The translations under genes and the position numbers were made by a program. A stretch of 64,000 nucleotides of DNA, from NCBI GenBank assembly GCA_951804985.1, contig OX638134.1:80765679-80829678 (forward strand). The letters run 5' to 3'. Numbering within the stretch: position 1 is the first letter of the stretch; every line of letters begins with the position of its first letter. The notes under the pieces were generated by a model. It ran no database searches and had not been told where the DNA came from. It worked only from the letters and a program-made list of their open reading frames with translations. The stretch comes from Dryomyza anilis. Its lineage: Eukaryota; Arthropoda; Insecta; Diptera; Dryomyzidae. Below, piece after piece: positions 1 through 10,559 of the stretch.

Positions 1-408
1 GTTTCGTAACTAAGAGATTTTGGAAGATTAGCATAACGACACAGATCTTACACTTTATAAAGTATCTATAAAGTACTATAAACGAACTGATGTAATTTCT
101 GTAGATAAGTTTATTATGGTAGAACAAGGTATATCTATTTCGGAGATGAATATTATCGAATTTATTCGGTTACCGCTTTTAGTCATGACCAAAAAATGTA
201 AGACTCTTACTCTCGTTCTTGTTCATGCAGGTTTTGCAAGAATAAAAAGAAGTTCGGTATTCCGATGCAAGAACAAGAATCGCCCTGCAAGAACAAGAGT
301 CACATTGCAAGAAATACGCAAGAACAAGAGTTAATTAAGCTTATATATCCATTTTTATGCTGTACATTTACGAAATTACGCTTTCGAAAGTACGCTCCAC
401 TAGCTATG
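1..408. other. AT-rich flank with a GCAAGAACAAGA patch
   Basis: No gene is visible. At about 209-334 there is a patch rich in CTTGTTCTTGCA-type words and their complement, the same vocabulary seen near 3.0, 27.2-28.3 and 42.2 kb. The short open frames across it are repeat by-products. Confidence 0.5.
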
Positions 409-699
409 CACAGAAAAAAATTCATCAATATGATGAATTTATTCATAAATATAATAAACTTTTCTACCAACTAACAGTTTCATGATATTTAGATCACCGT
501 TCATTTAATGTCATATTTATGAATGCATTCACTACATATAAAAACTTATTCATACTATATCGAACGTCATAGTGAAAAACGAAATATTCATTACAATAAA
601 TCTTAATCGCCATATTCATAATACCTATGAATAATTTAAAATTATTTGGTAAATTTTTCATAATATTTATGAATATAATATTCAATATGATGAATATAA

Positions 700-816
700 A
701 GAGTTTTTCAACAGGGACGCTACAAAAGTAGAGCGACAGGGACAGCAAACGACGCCATATTTCTAGCCGCTCTTTTGACATTTCTCGTCAGTAAGGTTTG
801 CCATTTCATGATGGAA
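700..816. mobile_element. Mariner-type relic, left end only
   Basis: The sequence begins GAGTTTTTCAACAGGGACGC and runs to the start of a transposase frame at ATGATGGAAA, where it breaks into poly-A. It matches the left arm of the mariner derivative at 22936-23224. It lacks the right terminal repeat, so it is a dead fragment. Confidence 0.6.
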
Positions 817-955
817 AAAAAAATTAAAAGATATTTAAAAAAAAAAATACAAAAAAAATTAAAAAAAAAAAATAAAAAAAATTAGGTCATGTAGGTAGGT
901 ACAAGACCCTGTAAGTAGGTGTACCGATTTTTGATTTTTCAAGGTCACCAGTGGC

Positions 956-1087
956 TCTATTCTGGTTTGATGAGAAATATCAAATGAAAATGAGATAAAA
1001 ACTATTTTCATATTCAGTTAATAATATAAAAAATAGTTTTTGTCTCATTTTAATTCTCATTTTATATTTCTCATCAAACCAGAATAG
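956..1087. repeat. Hairpin MITE with about 58-bp arms
   Basis: The arm starting CTATTCTGGTTTGATGAGAA at 956 is mirrored by a near-perfect reverse complement ending TTCTCATCAAACCAGAATAG at 1087, with a short loop around 1015-1028. The almost complete palindrome is typical of a small foldback or MITE. Confidence 0.75.
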
Positions 1088-1153
1088 TGCCCTAGGAGTC
1101 CGAGCGACTTCTTTTTGCTTTCTCATTTTTTGTAAAAATACACCGGGTGGCAA

Positions 1154-1270
1154 TTTTTTTTATACCCTACACTAAGAGTGAAAGAGAAAGTGTAACACCC
1201 TGAAAAAAGCATCTCCGTTATGGAAAAGTATATATATTCTTGATCAGCATGAGTCGATTTAGCGATGTCC

Positions 1271-1309
<39 letters not shown>

Positions 1310-2431
1310 TTTCTGTTTGTCTGTTAAAATCACGATTACAGAAAAAGTTGAAGAGCTAGAGCAATGAAACTTTAGATTTAGAATACTTATATATCTAAGC
1401 TATTGTGACCTGAGAACCGACCACTTATGTTCAAATAACTCATATAAAATTTACATCTACAAATCAATTTTACTGTATACGTGCTTAGGTAAACTTTTTT
1501 GGTCAAATATATATTGACATTATGCTCAAATACATGAAAATAATGTTTTCCCACGAAACGACTTGTGGTTCCCAAAAAAAAATCGAAATTCGGTACATCT
1601 ACCCATTTGTAAATATGGGTATCAAATGAAAGAAAATTCTTCAGGGATAGAAAGTTTGTAGTTATTTTCAGGATTCGTATACCCTCTTGACCTATATGGG
1701 CCATTCCACACCAAATCGACCAGCGGTTGGAACTCACCTTTTTCGATTTCAATGAATGGGAATTGATAAAGGATATTGAGACAAGGATATTGAGACAATT
1801 GATAAAGGATATGGAAGTAGTGGTCGGAAAAAATAAAAGAAAAATTGTTAGTGCATGTCTCGATACCCTTTATCAGTTGCCAATTTCATTTCATTAAAAT
1901 CGAAAAGGTAAAATCTCAAATTTGACTTTTTTTTGGTCGATTTGGTGTGGAATGGCCCATATACCACTTTGAATGGTAACCACACATATGTGTAGGGTAT
2001 TTATAGTCGGCTTAGACCGACTATAATTTTGATAATCCTAACCATCATAATAACGCCTACTTTAAAATTCCCAACTGGTTTTTATTTCACTTCGGCCGGT
2101 AAAGTGCAATTCAACCAAAAACCAGTTGGGAATGTTAGATCACAGAATGTTAGATTTAGATTACTTATATATAGATCAGACAGCTTAGATATATAAGTAA
2201 TCTAAATCTAAAGTTTCATTGCTCTAGCTCTTCTACTTTTTCCGTAATCGTGATTTCAACAGACAGACAGAAGGACAGACAGACGGCCATCGCTAAATCG
2301 ACTCAGGAGGTGCTGCTGATCAAGAATATATATACTTTTCCATACCGGAGATACTTCCTTCTGGGTGTTACAAACGGCTTACCAAACTGAATATACCCTT
2401 TCACTCTTAGTGTAGGGTATAAAAAAAATTA
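1154..2431. mobile_element. Foldback element with long terminal inverted repeats
   Basis: The left end (TATACCCTACACTAAGAGTG at 1161) and right end (CACTCTTAGTGTAGGGTATA near 2402-2421) are inverted copies. Imperfect inverted similarity continues for roughly 240 bp, including the GATTTAGCGATGTCCGTCTG region. A second, inner inverted pair has GGCCATTCCACACCAAATCG (about 1700) opposite its complement (about 1940-1965). No transposase is visible, and I cannot assign the superfamily. Confidence 0.65.
1264..1325. repeat. (GTCT)n microsatellite
   Basis: About ten tandem GTCT units lie within the left arm of the foldback element. A shorter, complementary CAGA-rich tract lies in the right arm near 2260-2285. 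Confidence 0.8.
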
Positions 2432-2890
2432 AATATACCTTTTTATTAATAAAAAGTTGTAATTATAAATAAATATATTATAAAACTTTTTACTAATTTA
2501 TGCATCTCGAGCAAGAATTATATAAGAAATAACATACTTGAGAACTACTAGAGAACAGAGAAATATGGCAAAAAAGGAACGTAAAATAAGTATTTTGATT
2601 GAAATTTTGTTTATGAACTGCATTCTTAAATATCATGTACATATATGTTATATTTGATGTATTTGTACATTAATATGATGAAACGTATTCTTCACATACA
2701 ATTCATTATATTAAAGAACATTTTTTTGACAAGTGTTCATCATAGTGTTCATCATATTTATGATCGCATTCATAACATTGATGTCGTTAGTCATTAATAT
2801 TATGAATGGTTCTTCAAAACAATGAATCATGTTTTAAAGAACGGTATTCATCAATATGATGTATATTTTTATCAGTGTCGTAATGGGAAA

Positions 2891-3399
2891 AAACAAAAAC
2901 AAACATATTTTCATTTTTCTATGGAAAATTGGTTTCATTCTCATATCACGTTCTGACACACGTTTATTAATATGCAAAATTGCCTAAATTCGTTTTGCAT
3001 CTAAAATTTGCATGTAATGCAAGACTCTTGCAGCAAGAACGTGAAGACTGACCCTGCAAGAACAAGAACGAGAAGAACCCTTAAGGAAATAGACTTGCGG
3101 GGAAAAAGGTGTAATTGCACTAAAATAACCTATGACGTCACTGGTGAGAGGAGGACTTGTCTCTTGTAACTTATACATGGTGTTTAGTTCATCGATGTCA
3201 ATAATTCGGGAGGTCATCCTATGATTTAAAAAAACAATAAAATATAAAATAAAAATTGTATAATTTGAACCCAGTTTACGATACATGGTATTTAAGAAAT
3301 GCATATTACTGACATAACCTAGTCATGAAAACTTGTTATTAAGTATAATCTGCTGATAAATGAATATTAATAGTTCACTCTACTTTTTGAGAATTAAAT
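2891..3399. other. Intergenic, with a second CAAGAACAAG patch
   Basis: No supported gene. About 3010-3085 carries GCAAGAACAAGAACGAGAAG-type sequence similar to the patch at 209-334. The 106-codon minus-strand frame here has no recognisable features. Confidence 0.4.
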
Positions 3400-4060
3400 T
3401 ATCTTACCAATGGTATACCACATCTTTGAACCCCATCTTTTCTTGATTTTTTTTAAATAAAAATAAAGTAGACATTTTCAAAAATAAAAGTACAAATTTT
3501 GACTTTGTCATTGATTTTCTTAACATTTCGTTACGTATCACTCCGTTTTTTCTAATTTGTAATGATAGACCACTTCAATACCAGTACTTTCTAATTAATT
3601 ACAGTGATTCTAAACAGGTAAGTTATCCTGAAGAAATAATTAAACAATGGCGGGTCTTGTGATCTGGTGCTTTAAATTAAAACAAAAATAATCGAAAAAT
3701 AATTTTAAACAATAATTAAAATATAATCATTTTCTTATTACTTCACATAATATATAATATTTCCTAACATATTGAATTTTTTTTATTTCAACCACCAAAT
3801 CATAAGACCCGTCTCTGTTATTATTTGTGCAGCATTTCTTACCAGGTTAAAATCACTATGATTGGTAAGAAAATACTGGGAATGAACTGATATATCATTA
3901 TAAATTAGAAAAAATGAGGTGATCCGTATCGAAGTTTTGAGAAAATCAATTACAAAGTCAAAATATGTGTTTTTTTTTTTTTTTGAAAATTTCAACTACA
4001 CGTACATATTAAAAAAAATTAGAAATCATGCGGTTCGAAATTGATATACACCATTGGAAA
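3400..4060. repeat. Diverged foldback centred near 3.74 kb
   Basis: Words in the left half (GTACAAATTTTGACTTTGTC near 3490, TACCAGTACTTTCTAATTAA near 3580, GGCGGGTCTTGTGATCTGG near 3650) recur as diverged reverse complements in the right half (about 3790-3985). The two halves form an imperfect palindrome of about 650 bp, most likely an old foldback transposon. No coding potential. Confidence 0.5.
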
Positions 4061-4422
4061 GGTAATTTAATAAAAAAAAAAATCAGATCCTTTTATCTAC
4101 AGATTATACTTTATAACCAATTTTCTTGACTATGTCAGTAATGTGAATTTCTGAAACACCCTGTATCTTAAAGTGGGTGCAGTTCGTTTCCCCGTAGGGA
4201 AATGTGAAAAAATTGTAAGTGTATGCTGTACCAATGAACAAATTTGTTATATTTATACTTCAAAATTATAATTAGTGGTACAACAAAATTAATGTAATAA
4301 TATGTGAGTAAATCAAAGAAAATATAAGAATAGCAATATAATAAAAAGCAACTACTAAGTAGTAGTTTTAATAAAAAAAAAATTTAAATTCACAACTATT
4401 TAATGGAGACAAGTGAGATTTT

Positions 4423-5390
4423 TTAATTCGACACTCCGGTTTTTTGCTGGATCCAACCAACATAGGAATATACTCTTGTATATACAGCTGGATATCCCGA
4501 TTGACAGCCTGAATCACTGCCGAATGAGACAATTCCCACCACGAATGTACGCTTTTCCGTTGATCCGTTAATGATAACATCGCGTTTATAAGCCGATGGC
4601 CCTCCGGAGTCACCGTTACAGGGTGAATGACCATCCTCACCGCTAGTACAGATCATTTTATCGGTAATTCCACCTTTGTAAGTGGCATTACAATCACTTG
4701 GATTTAAACCGGGAACTTCAATATAATTCAATTGGTTTGAAATGGTTGTAGCGTTGTCACTGTTTCGGCCCCAACCGGATACTGTGAACACATAATTCTC
4801 GACATTGGGATATGGATCGGTATCAGCCGTTGGTAGGTAAGCTGGTTGTATATATGCTATATGAATACAAGACATACATATGTTATAGTTCCTTTTAGGT
4901 ATGTGTTGTAAAAAAAAAACTTACCATTGTAGACAACCGACCAAGAAAGTCTAAGCACGGAAATATCGCACTCAATTGTATTGGGATTATATTGCGGATG
5001 CGGATGAATTCTATCCGTTGGGATATCAAGTTGATTCGGTTCATTGCTATTCGATAAATCCTGTGCACCCAATGTGGCAACAGCAAAAAGCGCCCCATCT
5101 ACACAATGTGCCGCTGAAACTACCCATCGTGGTGAAATTAGGGTACCGCCGCAAAAGGCACTGCGCAAGAGACCATACAATGTTAAAGCAACCTGATACG
5201 GAAACTGGCCGTGCGCTGCAATCTCGCCTTCAGTGATGCGACCTTGTACTTCTAATGATTTAACTGGTACAAAGGGAAAACCTTGTACAGATCGTCCATT
5301 GTTGAATGGAATTTTTTCAGCAATTTTAAAACCATTTGTGGCAACAGCGGCAATGGCCAATAACGAACTCAGCACAATAAAGTTTCGCAT
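4423..5390 (-). CDS. SP1: chymotrypsin/brachyurin-like serine protease
   Basis: A secreted S1A serine endopeptidase, probably digestive (inferred from family). Two exons, 5390-4925 and 4856-4423, join in phase across a 68-bp GT-AG intron to give 299 residues. Visible features are a signal peptide (about 1-20), a propeptide, cleavage at R51|I52 (RITEG), His95 in SAAHC, Asp142 in CDIS and Ser239 in NGDSGGP. The S1-site residue is Ser ([11 protein letters not shown]), which predicts chymotrypsin-like rather than trypsin-like preference. Oddities: Cys precedes the catalytic Asp where the paralogues have Asn, and SAY follows GDSGGP where they have LVY, LVL or similar. Start chosen at the ATG at 5390, about 30 nt after an initiator-like TCATTA. 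It is closest to SP2 in this window. Codon use is less GC-biased than SP2 or SP7. Confidence 0.9.
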
Positions 5391-5419
5391 TGTTTAAACG
5401 TTTACGTAGAATTGATTAA

Positions 5420-5451
5420 TGAGGCTATTTGAAGTTATTTCGACTTTTATA
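5420..5451 (-). promoter_or_regulatory. SP1 core promoter
   Basis: TATAAAAG at 5451-5444 is followed 31 nt later by TCATTA with its A at 5420, in the minus direction. The ATG is 30 nt further on. This matches the layout of the other proteases. Confidence 0.65.
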
Positions 5452-5880
5452 TGTGCGTTTAATCAAATTTAATCATTGATATTCGACCTGTTATTTATGA
5501 AGATTTTCGCAATTTTTATTAAACAATTAATTTGCAGTGAACGATAAGAGAATTTTATTATTCTGATAACTTATTCATTTAAATATTTCGAAACTGAGTG
5601 CTTTTTGTTTATGATTGGTTCTTTTAACGGATTCTGATACCTTTATTTTGCTACAAACATTCGGTGTCAGAAGGTTTTTTCGTTGTACACTTTTGGAAGA
5701 GAGCCGACATCTAACTGACTAACGCCCAGGTCATGGCTAAGTTCTATTGAAAGTTTTTTCAAGAAACAACAACAAATTGAAAACACAACACAGGCAATGA
5801 TCATACGGACCGTTTCGGATATAGCCAAGTCATTCCTAATGAAAGTCTCATCGACATTTCCTAATAAAACCTCCACTTCA
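5452..5880. other. Spacer between SP1 promoter and element alpha
   Basis: No supported gene. An 89-codon minus-strand frame at 5667-5936 runs into the mobile element and has no recognisable domain. Confidence 0.4.
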
Positions 5881-6672
5881 CACAGAAAAAAATGTACATC
5901 ATATTGATGAATTCCGTTCTTCAAAACATGATTCATTGTATTGAAGAACCGTTCATAATATTAATGACTAACGAAATCAATGTTATGAATGCTACCATAA
6001 ATATGATGAACGCTTGGTAACTTTCGAAAAAGTGTTCTTCAATATGATGAATTGTATGTGACGAATACGTTTCATCATTTTAATGAACAAAAACATAAAA
6101 TAGAATATATATGTACTTCGTATTGAAGAATGCTGTTCATTAATCCAAATTTCAATCAAAATATTTTATTTTCGTTCATTTTTTCTTCTCAGTTCTCAAG
6201 TAATTCTTGTATGTTATTTCTTATATAATGCTTTCTCGACAAGCATAAATTAGTAAATTTTCCGTTTTTTTTTCGAATTTTTTTTCTCATTTTTTTTTTA
6301 TTAGTTTTTTCCAAAAATTTTTTTTCGGAATTTTTTTTTTCAAAATTTTTTTTTTCGGATAATTTTTCTTTTGAAAAATGTTTTTTTTTGATTATTTTTG
6401 AAATACAATTTTTACAACAACACCAACATATTTTATTCATAAATATTATGAACAGATTCATCAATATGACGATTCAAATTCATTGTATTAAATATTTCGT
6501 TCTTCACTATGATGTTCGATAGTACGAATAATTTCATATATATAATGAATGTATTCATCAATATGTCATTTAATGAACGGTGGTATCAATATGATGAATC
6601 TGGTAGTTGGTGAAAAAATTCATAATATTTATGAATAATTTCATTATATTGAAGATTTTTTTTTTGTGCAGA
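5881..6672. mobile_element. Element alpha copy B, uninterrupted
   Basis: It starts CACAGAAAAAAATGTACATC and ends in T-rich sequence TTTTTTTTTGTGCAG, giving short A/T-rich inverted ends. The interior is dominated by interrupted palindromes of the ATTCATCATATTGATGAA type and a central T/A-rich tract (about 6260-6400). It has the same order of motifs as the split copies at 409-2890 and 32.5-35.5 kb. No transposase frame is present. Confidence 0.6.
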
Positions 6673-6789
6673 CTATAAATTCCTAAGAGTATCATATTCA
6701 ATTGTATATCCATTATCAATGTAGAAGAAATGTAGAGAAATTAATGTAAATTACAGTCAACTCATGGTCATCCCATCATTTCATGTAAC

Positions 6790-7046
6790 AGTCCTACCCA
6801 GTCTGTTATGTTTCGGATACGATATATTTACATACTAAAATTTATAAACAATCGATCATGTAGCTTTATTGCTTCTTTTACAATTTCGAGCACATTCAAG
6901 ATACGATATTTAAACATTTATCACATCAATATTACAATATTTTTCAAAGCAATCTGGTACCAAGAATATACCGACAGACCGCATCGATGTCTACGTTCTT
7001 TGTAGGTCCAATAGCATCAGTAGGTCGATTGGTTAGTGCGTTGGAT
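6790..7046. repeat. CGATATCG-type dispersed repeat (gamma) and tRNA-like head
   Basis: About 6800-7005 resembles the repeats at 8.65-9.48 and 13.39-13.65 kb (shared words ATTTATCACATCAATATTAC, TTTTTCAAAGCAATCT). At 7018-7046 the sequence GTCGATTGGTTAGTGCGTTG resembles a tRNA D-arm/A-box. Confidence 0.45.
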
Positions 7047-8252
7047 TACACACAAAAAAAATATCGTTCCCTGTAAACACTTTCTCAAACAAACACTAAA
7101 GTGTTTGCAAGCTCATTTGTAGGAAATAATCGAAGTGTTTCTCACAAATGATCAGTAGTGTTTCCCACATATAATTGTAGTGTTTCCCACAAACACGAAA
7201 AGTGTTACCCACAAAAACGAAAAGTGTTTCCCACAAATATTTGAAGTGTTTCCCACACACACGAAAAGTGTTTCCCACAAATATTTGAAGTGTTTTCCAC
7301 AAATATTTCAAAATTTGGTAGTGTTCGCCAAAAATACTTGAAGTGTTTCCGGCAAATATTCGTAGTGTTCGCCAAATTCAGTCAAAGCAAAAGTTTTTTT
7401 TTATTGCGACATGTCGAATAATGCAGAATTCCAGGGTAGATTATTCGACAAGTCGCGTAAACGAACGTCTGCCGAAAATAACCCTTTTATTTCGACTGAT
7501 ATTGATGGACACTAAGGAAACACTACAACACATCGATGCATTATGCCTGGGACCAGGTGTCTCATATATTGGACGCGTCTTAAAAAGTCATCTAAACTGA
7601 CTGGGTTTTCGTCAGATGATTTGCACAGAATTACAAAAGTGTTTCTGCAATCTGTTTTGGATAATGTGAAGACCGATAATGATGAATTGATGGCAGATTG
7701 ATGGCTATAGATGATAATAATTAGCTTCAGATTTCGCACAATAAGAAAATTTTGCTTCTTATTCGACAAAAGAAGCTTATCCACGTTTATTCGTGCAAGT
7801 GTTGCATGACACGGATAAATTCAATTGTTCAAGTGATGCATCTTTTATCAGAAGCTGTACGACTTTTGGGACAAACACTTTCAATGTAGCATTTTTTCCG
7901 AGAAGCTATTAGTATTTAGGGCAAACACTTTTTAAATAGATTGCGTTCTGGGAAACACTTAGTGTTTGCCCCAAAGAAATATCATGTATTTATTACTTAT
8001 CTTAAACACCTTCATTATTTACTGGTAACAAATGAGTGTTTGGGAGTAATAATTGAAGTGACTTTTATAGAGTGTTTTTGGTAAACATTTTACATTTTTT
8101 TTAGAAATTAGATATTTTTTCGTTCAAACACTAGAATTGTGTAATTGTTGCAATAAGCCATTATAATTTACGACTAACTAACAATATGTATTTACCAGAA
8201 GTAACCGATAGTTTCCCACAATTATTTTATAAACATTCCTTTTTTAGAGTGT
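7047..8252. mobile_element. Insertion with degenerate GTGTTTCCCACAAA repeats
   Basis: A block of roughly 1.2 kb starts ACACAAAAAAAATATCG and ends CTTTTTTAGAGTGT, so its ends are loosely complementary. From about 7085 to 7380 it holds more than a dozen degenerate copies of AAGTGTTTCCCACAAATATT. Related GTGTTT words recur near 7870-8240. It separates two halves of what reads as a diverged tRNA-like sequence. The 85-90-codon frames inside show no known domain. Confidence 0.45.
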
Positions 8253-8650
8253 ACGAGCCGAAAGATTCCGAATTCGTCCCAGCGACTGTCAACATCTTTT
8301 AATAGAAAACATTTTTCTATCCGACGCTACCTCTCGGCAGACAATGACAAACCGCCATAGTAAACTGTAGTTCCAGTGCCCAGTTAATCATAGGGAACCA
8401 TTGAGCCCGGGCCCAGAGCGACAACAGTTTTGAGGCGGAAAATTTAGAAACCAACATTACTAAATATTTTATTTCCGAAGATTTTATGATGATGATTAGG
8501 CTCACAGCAGCATATTGAGTTTAACTGGGTTAATCCGGCACTGTGTAGGTACCACCACTTTGTGTACAAATATAACACTAACAGCCCAAATGGTAAGAGG
8601 GCTCGGGTGCAAAATTATCACGCTAGACATTGCTTCGAGAAAATTGTATG
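8253..8650. other. Tail of split tRNA-like repeat and spacer
   Basis: GATTCCGAATTCGTCCCAGC at about 8263-8283 resembles a decayed B-box region, fitting the head at 7018-7046. Beyond that I recognise nothing in this stretch. Confidence 0.35.
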
Positions 8651-9480
8651 AATTCTCTTTCATGATATCGAAATTAATGGCTTACTGGGATACTTAAAAA
8701 ATTAATTATTAAAATATACGTAATATAAATCAAGACATTTCATATATAAATCATGATAACACAATTCTTGGTATCGTTACGATGGTTATTGCGCCTAAAT
8801 TGTCTTCAGAAGTCAAGAACAACATATGTTTATTTATTCCTTATTGACGAAACTACATCGATTCATATTCAGTTTGATATGTCTAGGCGACGTTCAAATT
8901 CCTTGAATGTTCCTCGAACTAACTTCGATAAAAAGTTCAATCTTTTAGTTTTATCGCTTCTAATTTTAAAAATATTTCACACATTAAAATTTTATGCCCA
9001 GATATAATATTCAACCATTTATCACATCGAAATCGCAATATTTTTCGAAGCAATCTCGAACTTTGATTATTTTTCTTTTAAATATCGATTCGATTTGGTA
9101 AAATGTCTGGTGCCGAGAATACTCCGACAGAACGCTATGATATATATCTACCACGTAGGCTCAAATCGATCCTCGATATCGTTTCGAGAAAGTGTCCGAT
9201 ATCGTATGAAGTCTCCCACATATCGTAACGATATCGAAATGTATGGCATACTGGGATACTTAAAAAAATAATTAGTAAAAATGTACGTAATATAAATCAT
9301 GGAAATTGAAATATAGATCATGATAACAAAATTCTTGGTATCGTTACGATGATTATTGTGCCTATATTGCTTTTAGCAGTCTAGAACGGAATATGTATTT
9401 ATAACATTTTGACGAAGCAACATTGAACTGGTAATTTGAACTTATTCTGCAAATTCTTATCGACTCTATATTCGAGTTCT
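8650..9480. repeat. Gamma-family dispersed repeats (two or three diverged units)
   Basis: TTACTGGGATACTTAAAAAA occurs near 8680 and, with one difference, again near 9250. CACAATTCTTGGTATCGTTA near 8758 recurs near 9330. The CGATATCG words are shared with 6.8, 12.1 and 13.4 kb. It is non-coding. Confidence 0.5.
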
Positions 9481-9632
9481 TGTTATTTAAAAAATATTTC
9501 GATAGGAGAACCAAAGGAGAAACAAAATCATGACAAATACACCCCTTCTAGTCTACATGAATTAAAACAAAAAAACAATCTCTTCAATTAATTTGAAATA
9601 ATCGTGCTTTATTTTTCGTTAATCGTTGTCAT

Positions 9633-10481
9633 TTACTTGTTGACGACACCGGTGGTATCCTCGATCCAGTCCAAGTAGGAAGTGATGCGAGTGAATACAC
9701 CTGGCCATCCCTTTTCGCAACCCAAAGCAATACCGAAAGAGGTAGCGCCGATCAGGTAGTTAACACCATCATCCTTGTAGACCAATGGGCCGCCAGAATC
9801 GCCGTTGCAGGTGGAACGTCCATCTTTGCCACTGATGCAGATCATCTTGTCGGTGATTGCGCCCAAGTAGTAGGTGCCGCAGGTGCTCTGCTTTAGAATT
9901 GGCACTTCGATGTAACGCAAGATGGGAGAAACGGCAGTAGCGCTATCGCTGTCCTTGCCCCAGCCGGAGGCCCAAGCCATATCACCAACATAGGTGGAGT
10001 AGGAACCAGTCTTCTTGGGAAGAGTAGCAGGCTGAATGTATTCATTGAATTCAATCTCAACGGGCAATTTAATGACGGAGATATCATTGCTCAAGGTGCT
10101 GGGTTCCCAGTTCTTGTGCACAACAATGTTGGACTTGCCGGTGTAGATACGCTGTTGGTGTTTCTCGCTATCATCCTTGATGTTCTGGGCACCCAAGTAG
10201 ACAGTAACGCCGTCAGCACCATCGGTACAATGAGCAGCAGTGAGGATCCAACGCTTGGAAATCACGGTACCACCGCACCAGGCACCTTTATCACCGAAGA
10301 CCAGAGACAAACCGGCCTGATAGGGGAACTGACCGGGCGCGGCAACCAAACCGTTGGTGATGCGGCCCTCCAACTCCTCCAGTGGCATGACGGGCACCAA
10401 TGGAAGGCGTTGCTTCAACTCGGGCAAAAGACCGGCCGAAGCAACGGCAACAAGCAAACTCAGCGCAATAAATACTTTCAT
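9633..10481 (-). CDS. SP2: intronless chymotrypsin/brachyurin-like protease
   Basis: A secreted S1A endopeptidase of 282 residues in a single exon, the only intronless member of the cluster. Signal peptide about 1-16 (MKVFIALSLLVAVASA), propeptide, activation at R40|I41 (EGRITNG), His84 in TAAHC, Asp133 in SNDIS and Ser229 in CNGDSGGP, with Ser at the S1 site (GRSTC). Start is the ATG at 10481. The frame is open two codons further upstream but only from a TTG. A poly(A) signal AATAAA lies at 9613-9608, about 20 nt past the stop. Rich in G/C third positions, suggesting high expression. SP1 shares its YIEVP and ITDKMIC segments. Possible loss of the intron by retroposition or simple intron loss is inference. 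Confidence 0.93.
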   Translation of the reverse strand: MKVFIALSLLVAVASAGLLPELKQRLPLVPVMPLEELEGRITNGLVAAPGQFPYQAGLSLVFGDKGAWCGGTVISKRWILTAAHCTDGADGVTVYLGAQNIKDDSEKHQQRIYTGKSNIVVHKNWEPSTLSNDISVIKLPVEIEFNEYIQPATLPKKTGSYSTYVGDMAWASGWGKDSDSATAVSPILRYIEVPILKQSTCGTYYLGAITDKMICISGKDGRSTCNGDSGGPLVYKDDGVNYLIGATSFGIALGCEKGWPGVFTRITSYLDWIEDTTGVVNK

Positions 10482-10506
10482 TGTCAAAACTATACGAAAT
10501 GACTAC

Positions 10507-10540
10507 TGACGTTCTCAATGAAAATGTCCCACTATTTATA
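10507..10540 (-). promoter_or_regulatory. SP2 core promoter
   Basis: TATAAATA at 10540-10533 is followed by TCAGTA with its A at 10507. The implied 5' UTR is about 25 nt. Confidence 0.75.
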
Positions 10541-10559
10541 CGGACCCATTGACACAGAA

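Larger units (their letters stand above)
409..2890. mobile_element. Element alpha copy A, split by nested insertions
   Basis: The left part (409 to about 695) and right part (about 2430-2890) together match the intact copy at 5.88-6.67 kb and the split copy at 32.5-35.5 kb in reverse orientation. All are built from words such as ATTCATCAATATGATGAA and TTCATAATATTTATGAAT, and other copies have ends like CACAGAAAAAAAT. It has no coding capacity and is probably a non-autonomous DNA element. Between the halves lie a mariner relic, a hairpin and a long-inverted-repeat element. Confidence 0.55.

Noticed and set aside
5667..5936. 89-codon minus frame as a gene
   Set aside because: It runs into element alpha and shows no recognisable domain or splice context.
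7343..7784. Two overlapping 85-90-codon frames near 7.3-7.8 kb
   Set aside because: They lie within the repeat-bearing insertion, on opposite strands, with no domain I recognise. They might be remnants of an old element protein, but this is unsupported.
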